A stretch of DNA of 35,318 nucleotides, from assembly GCA_023150565.1 (NCBI GenBank), contig JAKLKR010000021.1, positions 4,541 to 39,858 of the forward strand, in the 5' to 3' direction. Numbering within the stretch: position 1 is the first letter of the stretch; each line of letters starts with the position of its first letter. Source of the DNA: Planctomycetota bacterium. Its GTDB lineage: Bacteria; Planctomycetota; UBA11346. Below, one piece after another: positions 1 to 8,400 of this stretch. The position numbers and the translations under genes were made by a program. The notes under the pieces are model-generated. The model worked only from the letters and a program-made list of their open reading frames with translations, searched no databases and was not told where the DNA came from.

Positions 1-557
1 ACTGCGCAGGCGGTCGCCACCGCCAGGCGCAGCAGCAATGCGCGCGCCTGCCGCCGCCGTTCCGCCACCTCGGTCGCCGGCACCCATGGGCGCAGGCGGT
101 AGCCCAGGCGGGCGGCCAGCGCGGCCTGGGCCCCGGGCCCGCTGCGCTGGGGGTCATAGACCACCAGCAGGGTCCCGCGGCCGAGATCGACGGTGGCGGC
201 GCGCACCCCCTCCGCCAGCGCCGGCAGGCGTTCCAGCACCCACACGCAGGCGGCGCAGTGCATGCCCACCACCGACCAGGTGATGGCATGCAGCCCGTCG
301 CGGCGCTGCACCACATGCTCGGCGCGGAAAGCGGGGGCGTCGAAGGCCGCCGCCGCCTGGGTGTCGGGCGCCACCTCCGCCACCGGCGGACCGACCGCTC
401 CCGCGCGCAGGCGGTGGAAATCGCCCAGCCCGCAGCCGCGCATGAAGGCTGCCGCCGCCCGGCAGCCGCTGCAGCAGTACTGCTCCGCCGCCCCCGCCTC
501 GACCAGGGCGGTCGGGACCGGCGAGCCGCAGTGGGTGCAGACTACCGGCTCAGCCAT
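1..557 (-). CDS. ccoI: Copper-transporting P-type ATPase CcoI/FixI, N-terminal part (runs off window)
   Basis: The first 185 residues are visible and the rest lies beyond base 1. The reading starts at the ATG at 557-555. An N-terminal cysteine cluster (CTHCG, then YCCSGC) matches the metal-binding leader typical of FixI/CcoI pumps. It is followed by a heavy-metal-associated domain with the motif GMHCAACVWVLE near residue 95. In this family the ATPase exports Cu(I) across the inner membrane to supply the CuB centre of cbb3 oxidase. The start overlaps the stop of the upstream safE-like gene by 8 bases (ATGGCTGA), so the two are probably translationally coupled. The catalytic DKTGT region and membrane helices lie outside the window, so completeness cannot be judged. 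The position beside ccoS and ccoNO makes CcoI more likely than a general CopA. Confidence 0.88.
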   Translation of the reverse strand, partial: MAEPVVCTHCGSPVPTALVEAGAAEQYCCSGCRAAAAFMRGCGLGDFHRLRAGAVGPPVAEVAPDTQAAAAFDAPAFRAEHVVQRRDGLHAITWSVVGMHCAACVWVLERLPALAEGVRAATVDLGRGTLLVVYDPQRSGPGAQAALAARLGYRLRPWVPATEVAERRRQARALLLRLAVATACA

Positions 558-1257
558 GGCAGGCCGCGCCCGCCGGCGCCAGCAGGTCGCGCACCGCCAT
601 CGCCGCCAGGACCAGCGCCGAAACGGTCAGACCGAGCGGTACCAGCCAACGCCCGCGCAACAGGCGCCAGCGCGACAGGCCGGCAGGCAGGAGCGCAGCG
701 ACAAGCAGGAACGGGGTGGTGAGGACCACCAGCAGCACCATCAGGGCGGCCCCGTGCAAGGGATGGGCGCTTGAGGCGGCCAAGGCCAAGGCCCACACCG
801 TCACCGCGCAGGGCAGGAAGGCCAGCCCAGCACCAAGCACCAGGGCCGCAGGCCAGCCCCGACTGGATAGCGCGCCTTGGGCGCCACGGCTCAACCGCGC
901 CAACGGAGCAGGCATGGGGACCACCGGCAGGCGCAGCCAACCAAGCTCCACCAGAGCCAGCACCAGGCAGAGCGCGGCCGCCACCAGGGTCACCACCGGC
1001 ATGCTCTGGCGCACCACCCCGCCGGCAGCCACCCCCAACCAGCCCAAGGCCGCTCCCAGGAGGCCCAGCGACAGCGCCCTTCCAATCTGGTAGGCGGCTA
1101 ATTGTACAGCCGTTGCACCGAATGTGACGGATCCGTCGGAGACCGCGCCAAAGCGCAACGACACGATCAATGGACCGCACATGCCGAGGCAGTGCCCGGC
1201 GGTCCAGATCAACCCCTGACCGAGCAGGGTGGCATAGAGCAAGGCGGGGTCGGCCAC
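550..1257 (-). CDS. SafE/DsbD_2-type membrane protein of the cbb3 cluster
   Basis: A 235-residue, strongly hydrophobic protein with about six membrane segments. The N-terminus carries the motif GHCLGMCGPL, the hallmark of the cytochrome-biogenesis-type transmembrane family often annotated as sulfite exporter TauE/SafE (Pfam DsbD_2 type). A second conserved stretch reads GLAFLPCAVTVWALALAA, so the paired cysteines sit in two symmetric halves. Genes of this family commonly lie beside ccoI and ccoS and are thought to help copper or thiol handling during cbb3 assembly; its exact substrate is unknown. Translation starts at a GTG (1257-1255), because an in-frame TGA lies just upstream. The stop overlaps the ccoI start by 8 bases. 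It is divergent from ccoS. Confidence 0.8.
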   Translation of the reverse strand: MADPALLYATLLGQGLIWTAGHCLGMCGPLIVSLRFGAVSDGSVTFGATAVQLAAYQIGRALSLGLLGAALGWLGVAAGGVVRQSMPVVTLVAAALCLVLALVELGWLRLPVVPMPAPLARLSRGAQGALSSRGWPAALVLGAGLAFLPCAVTVWALALAASSAHPLHGAALMVLLVVLTTPFLLVAALLPAGLSRWRLLRGRWLVPLGLTVSALVLAAMAVRDLLAPAGAACHG

Positions 1258-1381
1258 AGCTCATATGGTTCTTCCCCCGATGGCATGCGCAATCCGTTGT
1301 GCACATTGGGGATCAGCAGAGATACTTATCCCTTTGTCGGACGCGACCCCACACTCCGGCCCCGAGCGCGAGCCCCCGACC
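1258..1381. promoter_or_regulatory. Divergent control region between safE-ccoI and ccoS-ccoNOQPGH
   Basis: This 124-base gap must hold promoters for both halves of the oxidase locus. On the plus strand a weak sigma70-like pair can be drawn: TTGTGC at 1297-1302 and GATACT at 1321-1326, 18 bases apart, matching the consensus at 3/6 and 4/6 positions. An 8-base palindrome TGTGCACA lies at 1298-1305. I looked for a TTGAT-N4-ATCAA site, expected if an FNR/ANR-type oxygen sensor controlled the operon, and found no good match. The region is certain as a divergent spacer; the promoter call is weak. Confidence 0.35.
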
Positions 1382-1573
1382 ATGGCCACCTTGTTCCTGC
1401 TGACCGGCCTGGCCCTGGCGATCTTCGCCCTCGCCCTGGGTGCCCTGGTCTGGAGCGTGCGCTCCGGCCAGTATGACGATCTCGACACCCCGGGGGTGCG
1501 CCTGCTGGCCGACGACGTCCAGCCGACCACGCCCCGATCCCACCCGACCGCCGACCGGACCCCCCATGAGTGA
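1382..1573 (+). CDS. ccoS: cbb3 oxidase maturation protein CcoS
   Basis: A 63-residue protein with one N-terminal membrane helix (roughly residues 2-23) followed by SVRSGQYDDLDTPGVRLLADD. The SGQ(F/Y)DDLDTP signature identifies CcoS/FixS. In studied bacteria CcoS is needed for insertion of cofactors, probably copper, into the catalytic subunit of cbb3 oxidase. The start chosen is the ATG at 1382, right before the helix; an upstream in-frame ATG would add a non-conserved 39-residue leader. The C-terminal tail after LADD is rich in Pro and Thr and not conserved. Its last codons overlap the ccoNO start by 8 bases (ATGAGTGA), so the two are probably co-translated. Confidence 0.88.
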   Translation: MATLFLLTGLALAIFALALGALVWSVRSGQYDDLDTPGVRLLADDVQPTTPRSHPTADRTPHE

Positions 1574-3806
1574 CCCGATCCGAGCAGACGCGAACCTCGA
1601 GCAGTTCGCCTACGACAACCGCATCGTCCGCAACTTCGTCATGGCCACCCTGCTCTGGGGCGTGGTCGGCCTGCTGGTGGGGGTGATCATCGCCCTCCAG
1701 CTGGTGCTGCCCAAGCTCAATTTCGACCTGCCCTGGCTGAGCTACGGCCGGCTGCGACCCCTGCATACCAATGCGGTGATCTTCGCCTTCGCCGGCAACG
1801 CCATCTTCGCCGGCATCTACTATTCCACCCAGCGCCTGCTCAAGGCGCGCATGTGGCAGGATTCCCTCAGCAAGGTGCACTTCTGGGGCTGGCAGACCAT
1901 CATCGTGCTGGCCGCCATCACCCTGCCCCTCGGCATCACCTCCAGCAAGGAATACGCCGAGCTGGAATGGCCGATCGACATCCTCATCGCCCTGGTGTGG
2001 ATCGCCTTCGGGGCCAACCTCTTCGGCACCATCTTCAAGCGCCGCGAACGCCACATCTACGTGGCGATCTGGTTCTACATCGCCACCTGGGCGGCGATCA
2101 CCCTGCTGCACGTGGTCAATTCGCTGTGCCTGCCCATCTCGCTGACCAAGAGCTACCCGGTCTACGCCGGGGTGCAGGACGCGCTGGTGCAGTGGTGGTA
2201 CGGGCATAACGCGGTGGCGTTCTTCCTCACCACCCCCTTCCTCGGGCTGATGTACTACTTCCTGCCCAAGGCGGCCGAGCGCCCGGTCTACAGCTACCGG
2301 CTGTCGATCGTGCACTTCTGGTCGCTGATCTTCCTCTACATCTGGGCCGGTCCGCACCACCTGCTCAACCAGGCCACCCCGGAATGGGCGCAGACCCTGG
2401 CGGTGGTGTTCAGCGTCATGCTGCTGGCCCCGAGCTGGGGCGGCATGATCAACGGCCTGCTCACCCTGCGCGGGGCCTGGGACAAGGTGCGCACCTCGCC
2501 GGTGCTCAAATTCTATGTCGCGGCGGTGACCTTTTATGGCATGGCCACCTTCGAGGGCCCGCTGCTCAGCCTGCGCGAGGTCAACGCCCTCTCGCACAAC
2601 ACCGATTGGACCATCGGCCACGTGCACAGCGGCGCCCTCGGCTGGAACGGTCTGCTGGTGTTCGGCATGGTCTACTGGCTGGTGCCGCGGATGTGGAAGG
2701 TGAAACTGCACAGCGACGGCCTCGCCAACCTGCACTTCTGGCTGTGCACCACCGGCATCACCCTGTACGCGGTGGCCCTGTGGGTGAGCGGTATCCTCCA
2801 GGGATCCATGCAACTGGCCTTCGACGACAAGGGCATGCTGGTCTACCGCGACTGGATCGAGATCATCAAGTACTCGAACATCTCGTGGTGGGTGCGGGTG
2901 TTCGCCGGCGTGCTCTACATCAGCGGTGCGCTGGTCTGCGTCTACAACATCTGGCGCACCCTGCGCGGCGCCCCCAAGCTCGAGGATGACCGCGCCGAGG
3001 CCCCCGCCCTGGTCCCCGACAGCCAGGTCGGGCCGTTCATCGATGGCGCCCTCGACCAGCCGGGCCCGCGCGCCAAGATCAATGCCTTCCACGCCCTGCT
3101 CGAACGCTGGCCGCTGGTCTTCATCGTGTTCACCGCCATCGCCCTGGCGATCGGCAGCGTGTGCGAACTGCTGCCCCATATGGTCCAGGGCGCCCTCACC
3201 CCGCGCATCGCCTCGGTGCAGCCCTACACCCCGCTGGAGCTCACCGGCCGCGACATCTACATCCGCGAGGGCTGCGTCGGCTGCCACACCCAGATGATCC
3301 GCACCCTGCGTGCCGAGGTCGAGCGCTACAAGGACCCGGCCGCCGACAAGGGCGAGTACACCCGCGCCGGCGAGCACATCTATGACCGGCCATTCCTGTG
3401 GGGATCGAAGCGCACCGGCCCCGACCTGGCGCGCGAGGGCCTGATCCGGCCGAGCGCCTCGTGGCACTACTTCCACATGCTGGATCCCAACGGCTTCATC
3501 GGCAATCCCGACCCGCCCACCCCGATGCCCACTTATGGCTGGCTGCATCGCGACGACATGGACCTGTCGGACGTCGGGCGCAAGCTGGCGGTGCTGGCCG
3601 GTCCGCCGGTCTACACCCCCTACAGCAAGGAGCAGGTCGCCGGGGCCGAGAAGGACGCCCGCGCCCAGGCCGAACGCATCGCCGCCGAGCTGCGCAAGCA
3701 GCCGCGCCTGGCCGACAGCAAGGATCTGGAGAAGAAGGAGATCATCGCCCTGATCGCCTACCTCCAGCGCCTCGGCACCGATCTCGGCAAGAACGGAGGG
3801 AAATGA
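1566..3806 (+). CDS. ccoNO: Fused cbb3 cytochrome c oxidase subunits I and II (CcoN-CcoO)
   Basis: A 746-residue fusion of the catalytic subunit (about residues 1-480) and the monoheme cytochrome c subunit (about 510-746). In the CcoN part, H67 (LHTNAV) and the HVH pair at 352/354 are the expected heme ligands, H214 with H264-H265 (GPHH) are the CuB ligands, and Y258 sits where cbb3 enzymes have their active-site tyrosine. A membrane anchor near 515-535 starts the CcoO part, followed by the heme c motif CVGCH at 570-574 and a methionine in PTPMPTYGW. The enzyme reduces O2 to water with cytochrome c electrons and pumps protons, usually at low oxygen. CcoN and CcoO are separate proteins in proteobacteria; a fused form is known in other phyla. 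Start is the ATG overlapping ccoS. Confidence 0.95.
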   Translation: MSDPIRADANLEQFAYDNRIVRNFVMATLLWGVVGLLVGVIIALQLVLPKLNFDLPWLSYGRLRPLHTNAVIFAFAGNAIFAGIYYSTQRLLKARMWQDSLSKVHFWGWQTIIVLAAITLPLGITSSKEYAELEWPIDILIALVWIAFGANLFGTIFKRRERHIYVAIWFYIATWAAITLLHVVNSLCLPISLTKSYPVYAGVQDALVQWWYGHNAVAFFLTTPFLGLMYYFLPKAAERPVYSYRLSIVHFWSLIFLYIWAGPHHLLNQATPEWAQTLAVVFSVMLLAPSWGGMINGLLTLRGAWDKVRTSPVLKFYVAAVTFYGMATFEGPLLSLREVNALSHNTDWTIGHVHSGALGWNGLLVFGMVYWLVPRMWKVKLHSDGLANLHFWLCTTGITLYAVALWVSGILQGSMQLAFDDKGMLVYRDWIEIIKYSNISWWVRVFAGVLYISGALVCVYNIWRTLRGAPKLEDDRAEAPALVPDSQVGPFIDGALDQPGPRAKINAFHALLERWPLVFIVFTAIALAIGSVCELLPHMVQGALTPRIASVQPYTPLELTGRDIYIREGCVGCHTQMIRTLRAEVERYKDPAADKGEYTRAGEHIYDRPFLWGSKRTGPDLAREGLIRPSASWHYFHMLDPNGFIGNPDPPTPMPTYGWLHRDDMDLSDVGRKLAVLAGPPVYTPYSKEQVAGAEKDARAQAERIAAELRKQPRLADSKDLEKKEIIALIAYLQRLGTDLGKNGGK

Positions 3807-3807
3807 C

Positions 3808-3990
3808 ATGCGCGACCTGATCGCCCAACATCCCCACCTGCTGCCGCAGATCGTGCTGGTGGGGTTCTTCGCTTTCGGGGTGCTGATCACCCTCTACGTC
3901 CTCACCGACCGCCGGCGCAGCCACCTGCGCCGGATGGAGTCCCTGCCTCTTGAGGACGGCGGCGAACGCCGGGAGCAGCGTCATGGCTGA
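3808..3990 (+). CDS. ccoQ: cbb3 oxidase small subunit CcoQ
   Basis: A 60-residue protein with a single membrane helix (about residues 13-33, IVLVGFFAFGVLITLYVLT) followed by a basic stretch (RRRSHLRR) that should face the cytoplasm. Size, topology and position between the catalytic subunits and ccoP identify CcoQ/FixQ, which stabilises the oxidase complex. A clear ribosome binding site (GGAGGG, 3795-3800) lies inside the end of ccoNO, and one base separates the two genes. Its stop overlaps the ccoP start by 8 bases. Sequence conservation in this family is low, so the call rests mainly on context. Confidence 0.8.
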   Translation: MRDLIAQHPHLLPQIVLVGFFAFGVLITLYVLTDRRRSHLRRMESLPLEDGGERREQRHG

Positions 3991-4588
3991 GCAAGAACCC
4001 GGCAAGACCCAGGACGGCCCCGAGGTCGACCGCCTGCGCGAGCACCACTACGACGGCATCCAGGAGTACGACAACAACCTGCCGCGCTGGTGGCTGACCC
4101 TGTTCTACCTCACCATCGCCTGGGCGGTGCTGTATGTCGGCTGGTACCACATCGCCGGCAACAAGCTCGGCGCCGACCGCCTCAAGGACGACCTCAAGGA
4201 GCTGGCGGAACTGCGGGTGAAGAACCAGAGCGGCCCGCTCACCGAGGAGCAGCTGCGCTCGCTCAGCACCAACCCCGAGCGCATCGCCCGCGGCAAGGCG
4301 GTCTACGCCTCCGCCGAATGCGCCACCTGCCATGCCGCCGACGGCACCGGCGGGGTCGGCCCCAACCTGCGCGACCGCTGGTGGATGTACGGGTCCGACC
4401 TCGCCCAGATGGTGGCGGTGATGGCCAACGGCTCGCCCAACAGGACCATGCCGGCCCAGAAGAGCAAACTCGCCGGAGACGACATCAACAATCTCGCCAT
4501 CTTCATCGCCGACTGGAACCGCCAGGGCGAGAAGCCAGGCAAGGCCCACGACCCCGCCCGCGAGAAGGAGCAGCCCATCCGCTATTGA
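3983..4588 (+). CDS. ccoP: cbb3 oxidase cytochrome c subunit CcoP, single-heme form
   Basis: A 201-residue protein. The N-terminal motif YDGIQEYDNNLPRWW followed by a membrane helix (about residues 35-56) is diagnostic for CcoP/FixP. After it comes one cytochrome c domain with CATCH at residues 113-117 and a candidate axial methionine at 156 (NRTMPAQ). Classical CcoP is about 300 residues with two heme c sites; only one CXXCH is present here, so this is a shorter monoheme variant. Its role is to accept electrons from soluble cytochrome c and pass them to CcoO. The start is the ATG at 3983, overlapping ccoQ by 8 bases, with GGGAG just upstream; an earlier in-frame start would add 11 non-conserved residues. 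Confidence 0.9.
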   Translation: MAEQEPGKTQDGPEVDRLREHHYDGIQEYDNNLPRWWLTLFYLTIAWAVLYVGWYHIAGNKLGADRLKDDLKELAELRVKNQSGPLTEEQLRSLSTNPERIARGKAVYASAECATCHAADGTGGVGPNLRDRWWMYGSDLAQMVAVMANGSPNRTMPAQKSKLAGDDINNLAIFIADWNRQGEKPGKAHDPAREKEQPIRY

Positions 4589-4606
4589 GCGGTCGGCAGC
4601 CGAACC

Positions 4607-6043
4607 ATGGACCAGCCCGACCAGCCGCCGGCCCGCCCGGACCCGGCGGCGATGTTCGCCAATCCCGCCGCCATCGACTCCAACGCGGGCGACTTCCGGT
4701 CGGTGCTCTACACCGTCGATCGCGATGGCCGGCGCAAATGGATCTACGCCCACATCGTCCAGGGCGCCTGGCGCCGCTGGCGGCAGTGGGTGTCGGTGCT
4801 GCTGATCGGCTTCTATCTGGCGCTGCCCTTCCTCACCGTGGGAGGCCGACCGTTCCTGCGCTTCGATCTCCCCAAGCGCCAGTTCTGGATCGCCGGCCAG
4901 GTGTTCTGGCCGCAGGACTTCAACTACTTCCTGCTCCTGTTCCTCATCGGGGTGATCGCCACCCTGCTCGCGGTCGCCCTGCTCGGGCGCGTCTACTGCG
5001 GCTGGCTGTGCCCGCACAACGTCTTCCTCGAGATGGTCTTCCGGCCGATCGAGCGGCTGGTCCAGGGCGATGCGTTCACCCGTGCACGCAAGGACCGGGA
5101 AGGGCGGGGCGGGGCGGGGCGGGCGCTGACTTTCGCCCTCTTCGTGCTGGTGTCGGGCGCGCTCGCCAACACCGCCACCGCGCTCTTCGTCGGCACCGAG
5201 GCCTTCGCCTGGGGCCTGGTGGTCGATCCCGTCGCCCATCCCGCTGCGGCGGTGTTCTTCGCCTTCGCCTTCGTGCTCATCCTGTTCAACTTCTCCTGGT
5301 TCCGCGAGCAGACCTGCACCATCGTCTGCCCGTACGGCCGGCTGCAGTCGGTGATGCTCGACCCCCATTCGCTGGTGGTCGGCTACGACCAGCGCCGGGG
5401 CGAGCCGCGCGGCCGCCTGCGCACCACCGGCGGCGACTGCATCGACTGCAAGCTGTGCGTGGCGGTCTGCCCCACCGGGATCGACATCCGCAACGGCAAC
5501 CAGCTCGAATGCATCCACTGCAGCGGCTGCATCGACGCCTGCGATGCGGTGATGACCAAGCTCGGCAAGCCCGCCGGGCTGGTGCGCTACACCAGCGAGA
5601 TCGAACTGGCCGGTGGCCGCCGCCTGCGCATCCGCCCGCGCACGGTGATCTACGCCCTGGTCGCCACCGCCCTGATCGGGGTCGCCAGTTGGCGCATCCT
5701 CCATCGCGAGGACATCGTCGCCACCATGCTGCGCCCCTCCTCCATGCCGGTGTTCGCCGACAACGGTGGCGTGCAGATGGTGCGCCAGCCGGTCAGCTTC
5801 TCGCTGGTCAACAAGACCGCGAGCGAGCACCGCCTGACCCCCTCCCTGCCGGCCCACCCGGACGCCCGCATCTATCTCCAGCAGCCGGTGGTGGTGGTGC
5901 CGCCCAACCAGCGGGTCGAACTCACCCCCACCATCGATCTGCCCGCCGCCGCCTTCGGCCCCGGCGACCTGCGCACCACCCTGCTGTTCGTGCGCGAGGA
6001 TGGTCAGCGCCTCGAACTGCCGGTCCTGCTGCGCCGCCCATGA
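4607..6043 (+). CDS. ccoG: cbb3 oxidase accessory protein CcoG (RdxA/FixG), 2[4Fe-4S] membrane protein
   Basis: A 478-residue membrane protein with several N-terminal helices, the NapH-like motif YCGWLCPHNVFLEMVF, and a second CTIVCPYGRLQ motif. A ferredoxin domain follows: CIDCKLCVAVCPTG and then CIHCSGCIDACDAVM, giving two [4Fe-4S] binding sets. The C-terminal third is a periplasmic Ig-like domain (about 385-478). CcoG is reported to reduce or handle copper during cbb3 assembly. It starts 18 bases after ccoP, and its stop overlaps ccoH by 4 bases. The length is normal for the family. Confidence 0.93.
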   Translation: MDQPDQPPARPDPAAMFANPAAIDSNAGDFRSVLYTVDRDGRRKWIYAHIVQGAWRRWRQWVSVLLIGFYLALPFLTVGGRPFLRFDLPKRQFWIAGQVFWPQDFNYFLLLFLIGVIATLLAVALLGRVYCGWLCPHNVFLEMVFRPIERLVQGDAFTRARKDREGRGGAGRALTFALFVLVSGALANTATALFVGTEAFAWGLVVDPVAHPAAAVFFAFAFVLILFNFSWFREQTCTIVCPYGRLQSVMLDPHSLVVGYDQRRGEPRGRLRTTGGDCIDCKLCVAVCPTGIDIRNGNQLECIHCSGCIDACDAVMTKLGKPAGLVRYTSEIELAGGRRLRIRPRTVIYALVATALIGVASWRILHREDIVATMLRPSSMPVFADNGGVQMVRQPVSFSLVNKTASEHRLTPSLPAHPDARIYLQQPVVVVPPNQRVELTPTIDLPAAAFGPGDLRTTLLFVREDGQRLELPVLLRRP

Positions 6044-6486
6044 GCACCACCAGGCGTTTCAATCCCTGGATGTGGCTGCCGCTGATGGTGATCGGCGCCG
6101 CCGCCATCGCCAACCTCGCGCTCATCCTGGTGGCCCGCCGCACCCATGTCAGCAAGGTCGAGGACCACCCCTGGCTGGCGGCCGAGCGCATCGACCAGGA
6201 CAAGCTCGCGGCCCAGGCCTTCGCCGACGGGGGTGGCCGGCTGGCGGTCGAAGCCGCTGGGCAGCGCATCACCTGCCGGCTGCTGGGACCACCGGCCATC
6301 ACCAGTACCACCTCCGCCCAGGTGCGCTGCTACCGCCCGAGCGATGCCGCCCTTGACCGCCTGATGCCTTGGCCGGACACCAGCCAGCCGATCTCTCTGG
6401 AACTGCCGGCGCCTGGCCGGTGGGAGGTCCAATTACTGGTTCAGGGGGCCCGTATCGCCACTCATGCGCTGAGCCTATCGCCCTGA
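6040..6486 (+). CDS. ccoH: FixH/CcoH family cbb3 assembly protein
   Basis: A 148-residue protein with one N-terminal membrane helix (about residues 10-32, from WMWLPLMVIG) and a periplasmic beta-rich domain ending in the pattern PGRWEVQLLVQGARI, as in FixH. FixH/CcoH is an assembly factor that associates with the cbb3 complex and with CcoG. The ATG at 6040 overlaps the ccoG stop (ATGA). It is the last gene of the plus-strand oxidase operon. The family is fast evolving, so the call depends partly on its position after ccoG. Confidence 0.8.
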   Translation: MSTTRRFNPWMWLPLMVIGAAAIANLALILVARRTHVSKVEDHPWLAAERIDQDKLAAQAFADGGGRLAVEAAGQRITCRLLGPPAITSTTSAQVRCYRPSDAALDRLMPWPDTSQPISLELPAPGRWEVQLLVQGARIATHALSLSP

Positions 6487-6564
6487 CACCATCTGTCGGA
6501 TGCTAGGACGACGTACCGCCTCATGAAGGGTACGCCCGGCAATGACCGCTACGGTGCCGGCGCC

Positions 6565-8400
6565 ATGTTCAGCAACTACCTTCCGCTCCTGACCGCCGGC
6601 TCGGTTGCCGGCATGGTCCTGACACTCGCCCTGGTCGGGGTGTTGGGGATCATCCTCGGCTCGATCAAGGTGAAGGGGGTGTCGCTGGGCCTCACCGGCG
6701 CGCTGTTCGCCGGCATCATCTTCGCCCACTTCTGCTGGAACGAGCACCAGGCCGGCTGGCTGATGGCCATCGTCGGCGACAAGACCTGGCACGACAGCCA
6801 CCTGTTCCGGGAAAAGGTCCTCGATTTCCTGCGCGACGGCGGCCTGGTTCTGTTCGTCTATGCGGTCGGCATGCAGGCCGGGCCGAGCTTCATCGCCAGC
6901 TTCCGCGCCAACGGACTGATCTGGAACTTCGCCGCGGTATGCGTGGTCACCGGCGGATTCGCCATCGCTGTGCTCGCGCACAAGGTCGGCGGCATCCCGG
7001 CCGAGGCCACGGTGGGGTTCTATAGCGGGGCGGTGACCAACACCCCCGGCCTGTCGGCCGCGCAGTCGGCGATGAAGGACAAGATGGACCGGGCCGAGCG
7101 CCAGGCCGTCGAGGCCCGGGCAGCAGCCGGCGGCGAACCGCCAGCCGCCGCCGCAAGCGGGTCCGAAACCAAGGCCGCGATTCCGGCCAAGGCCGACCCG
7201 CGGAAAGTCACCACCTCGGGCTATGCCGTGGCCTACCCCATGGGCATCCTCGGGGTGATCATCAGCATGCTGCTGATCCGCGCCATGTTCCGCGTCAAGC
7301 CGCTGGAGGAATCGCAGCAGTTCGTCCAAGAGGCGCAGAAACGCAGGCCGAAGCCGCAGAACATCAACCTGCGCGTGACCAATCCCGGCATCGTCGGCAA
7401 GAGCCTGCGCGAACTGCTGGGCGCGCTGGGCAATGACGTGGTGATCTCACGATTCCAGCGCGACGGGGTGGCCGGAGTGGCCACCGCCGAACTGGTGCTG
7501 GCCAAGGATGACATCCTGCACGCGGTCGGCGCCGCCGAGCACCTGACCCACCTGCGGCTGATGGTGGGCGAAGCCTGCGACATCGACATCCGCAAGGTGC
7601 CGGGAAAGCTCACCGTCAAGCGCATGGTGGTGTCCAACGACCATGCCACCGGACGCAGCGTCGCCGAGCAGGGCCTGGCCGAGAAGTTCGGTATCACCAT
7701 CACCCGCATCGAGCGCGGCGGGGTGGAATTCGTCGCCCTCGACGACGTCGATCTGCTGATCGGCGACCTGGTGACCGCGGTGGGCGAGGAGGACGACCTG
7801 CGCAACCTCGCCCTGCACATCGGCAACTCGGAAAAGACTCTCGATAAGCCCCGTCTGGAATCGATCCTCTTCGGCATCACCCTGGGCGCCCTGCTCGGCT
7901 CCCTGGCCATCCCCCTGCCCGGGGTGCCGGCACCGGTGAAGTTCGGCATGGCTGGCGGCCCCCTGCTGGTGGCGATCCTGCTCAGCCACTTCGGCAAGGT
8001 CGGCCCGTTCTCGTTCTACATGTCGCACGGCGCCCTGCACTTCATGCGCGAGTTCGGCATCGGGCTGTTCCTGGCCTGCGTCGGCCTGATCTGCGGCGAC
8101 CGCTTCTTCCAGGTCGCATTCAGCGCCCAGGGCCTGACCTGGATCCTGTGGGGCTGCGCCATCACCATCATCCCGGTGCTGACCGTGGGCCTGGTGCTGC
8201 GCTTCTTCCTCAAGGTCAACTACGCCGCCCTGTGCGGGGTCCTTGCCGGGTCGATGACCGATCCCCCGGCCCTGGCCTTCGCCACCGCCTCGTGCAACAG
8301 CGAAGCCCCCGGCCTGGCCTACGCCGCCGTCTACCCCACCACCATGATCTGCCGCATATTCCTGGCCCAGATCTTCGTCATCCTATTCTTCCTGCTGTGA
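6565..8400 (+). CDS. AspT/YidE-family transporter with two RCK_C (TrkA-C) domains
   Basis: About 611 residues in the usual layout of the aspartate-alanine exchanger superfamily. An N-terminal membrane half carries the conserved stretch YSGAVTNTPGLSAAQSAM. Two consecutive TrkA-C-type regulatory domains follow (roughly residues 265-430). A second membrane half ends with LAGSMTDPPALAFA. The GAVTNTP and GSMTDPP motifs are the paired repeats typical of this family. Members exchange aspartate for alanine (AspT) or carry unknown substrates (YidE, YbjL), so the substrate cannot be assigned. Before the RCK domains there is an Ala/Pro/Lys-rich insertion (about residues 165-212). The start is uncertain: 6565 aligns better with relatives, while an in-frame ATG at 6523 would add 14 residues; neither has a clear ribosome binding site. 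Confidence 0.85.
   Translation: MFSNYLPLLTAGSVAGMVLTLALVGVLGIILGSIKVKGVSLGLTGALFAGIIFAHFCWNEHQAGWLMAIVGDKTWHDSHLFREKVLDFLRDGGLVLFVYAVGMQAGPSFIASFRANGLIWNFAAVCVVTGGFAIAVLAHKVGGIPAEATVGFYSGAVTNTPGLSAAQSAMKDKMDRAERQAVEARAAAGGEPPAAAASGSETKAAIPAKADPRKVTTSGYAVAYPMGILGVIISMLLIRAMFRVKPLEESQQFVQEAQKRRPKPQNINLRVTNPGIVGKSLRELLGALGNDVVISRFQRDGVAGVATAELVLAKDDILHAVGAAEHLTHLRLMVGEACDIDIRKVPGKLTVKRMVVSNDHATGRSVAEQGLAEKFGITITRIERGGVEFVALDDVDLLIGDLVTAVGEEDDLRNLALHIGNSEKTLDKPRLESILFGITLGALLGSLAIPLPGVPAPVKFGMAGGPLLVAILLSHFGKVGPFSFYMSHGALHFMREFGIGLFLACVGLICGDRFFQVAFSAQGLTWILWGCAITIIPVLTVGLVLRFFLKVNYAALCGVLAGSMTDPPALAFATASCNSEAPGLAYAAVYPTTMICRIFLAQIFVILFFLL

Noticed and set aside
1258..1381. FNR/ANR box in front of the cbb3 operon
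   Set aside because: No TTGAT-N4-ATCAA-like site is present; the closest stretch has wrong spacing and poor arms.
1326..3890. Long open frame on the minus strand opposite ccoNO
   Set aside because: It is antisense to a gene with clear motifs. Long spurious frames are expected at this GC content, and its translation is low-complexity Gly/Asp/Gln with no motif.
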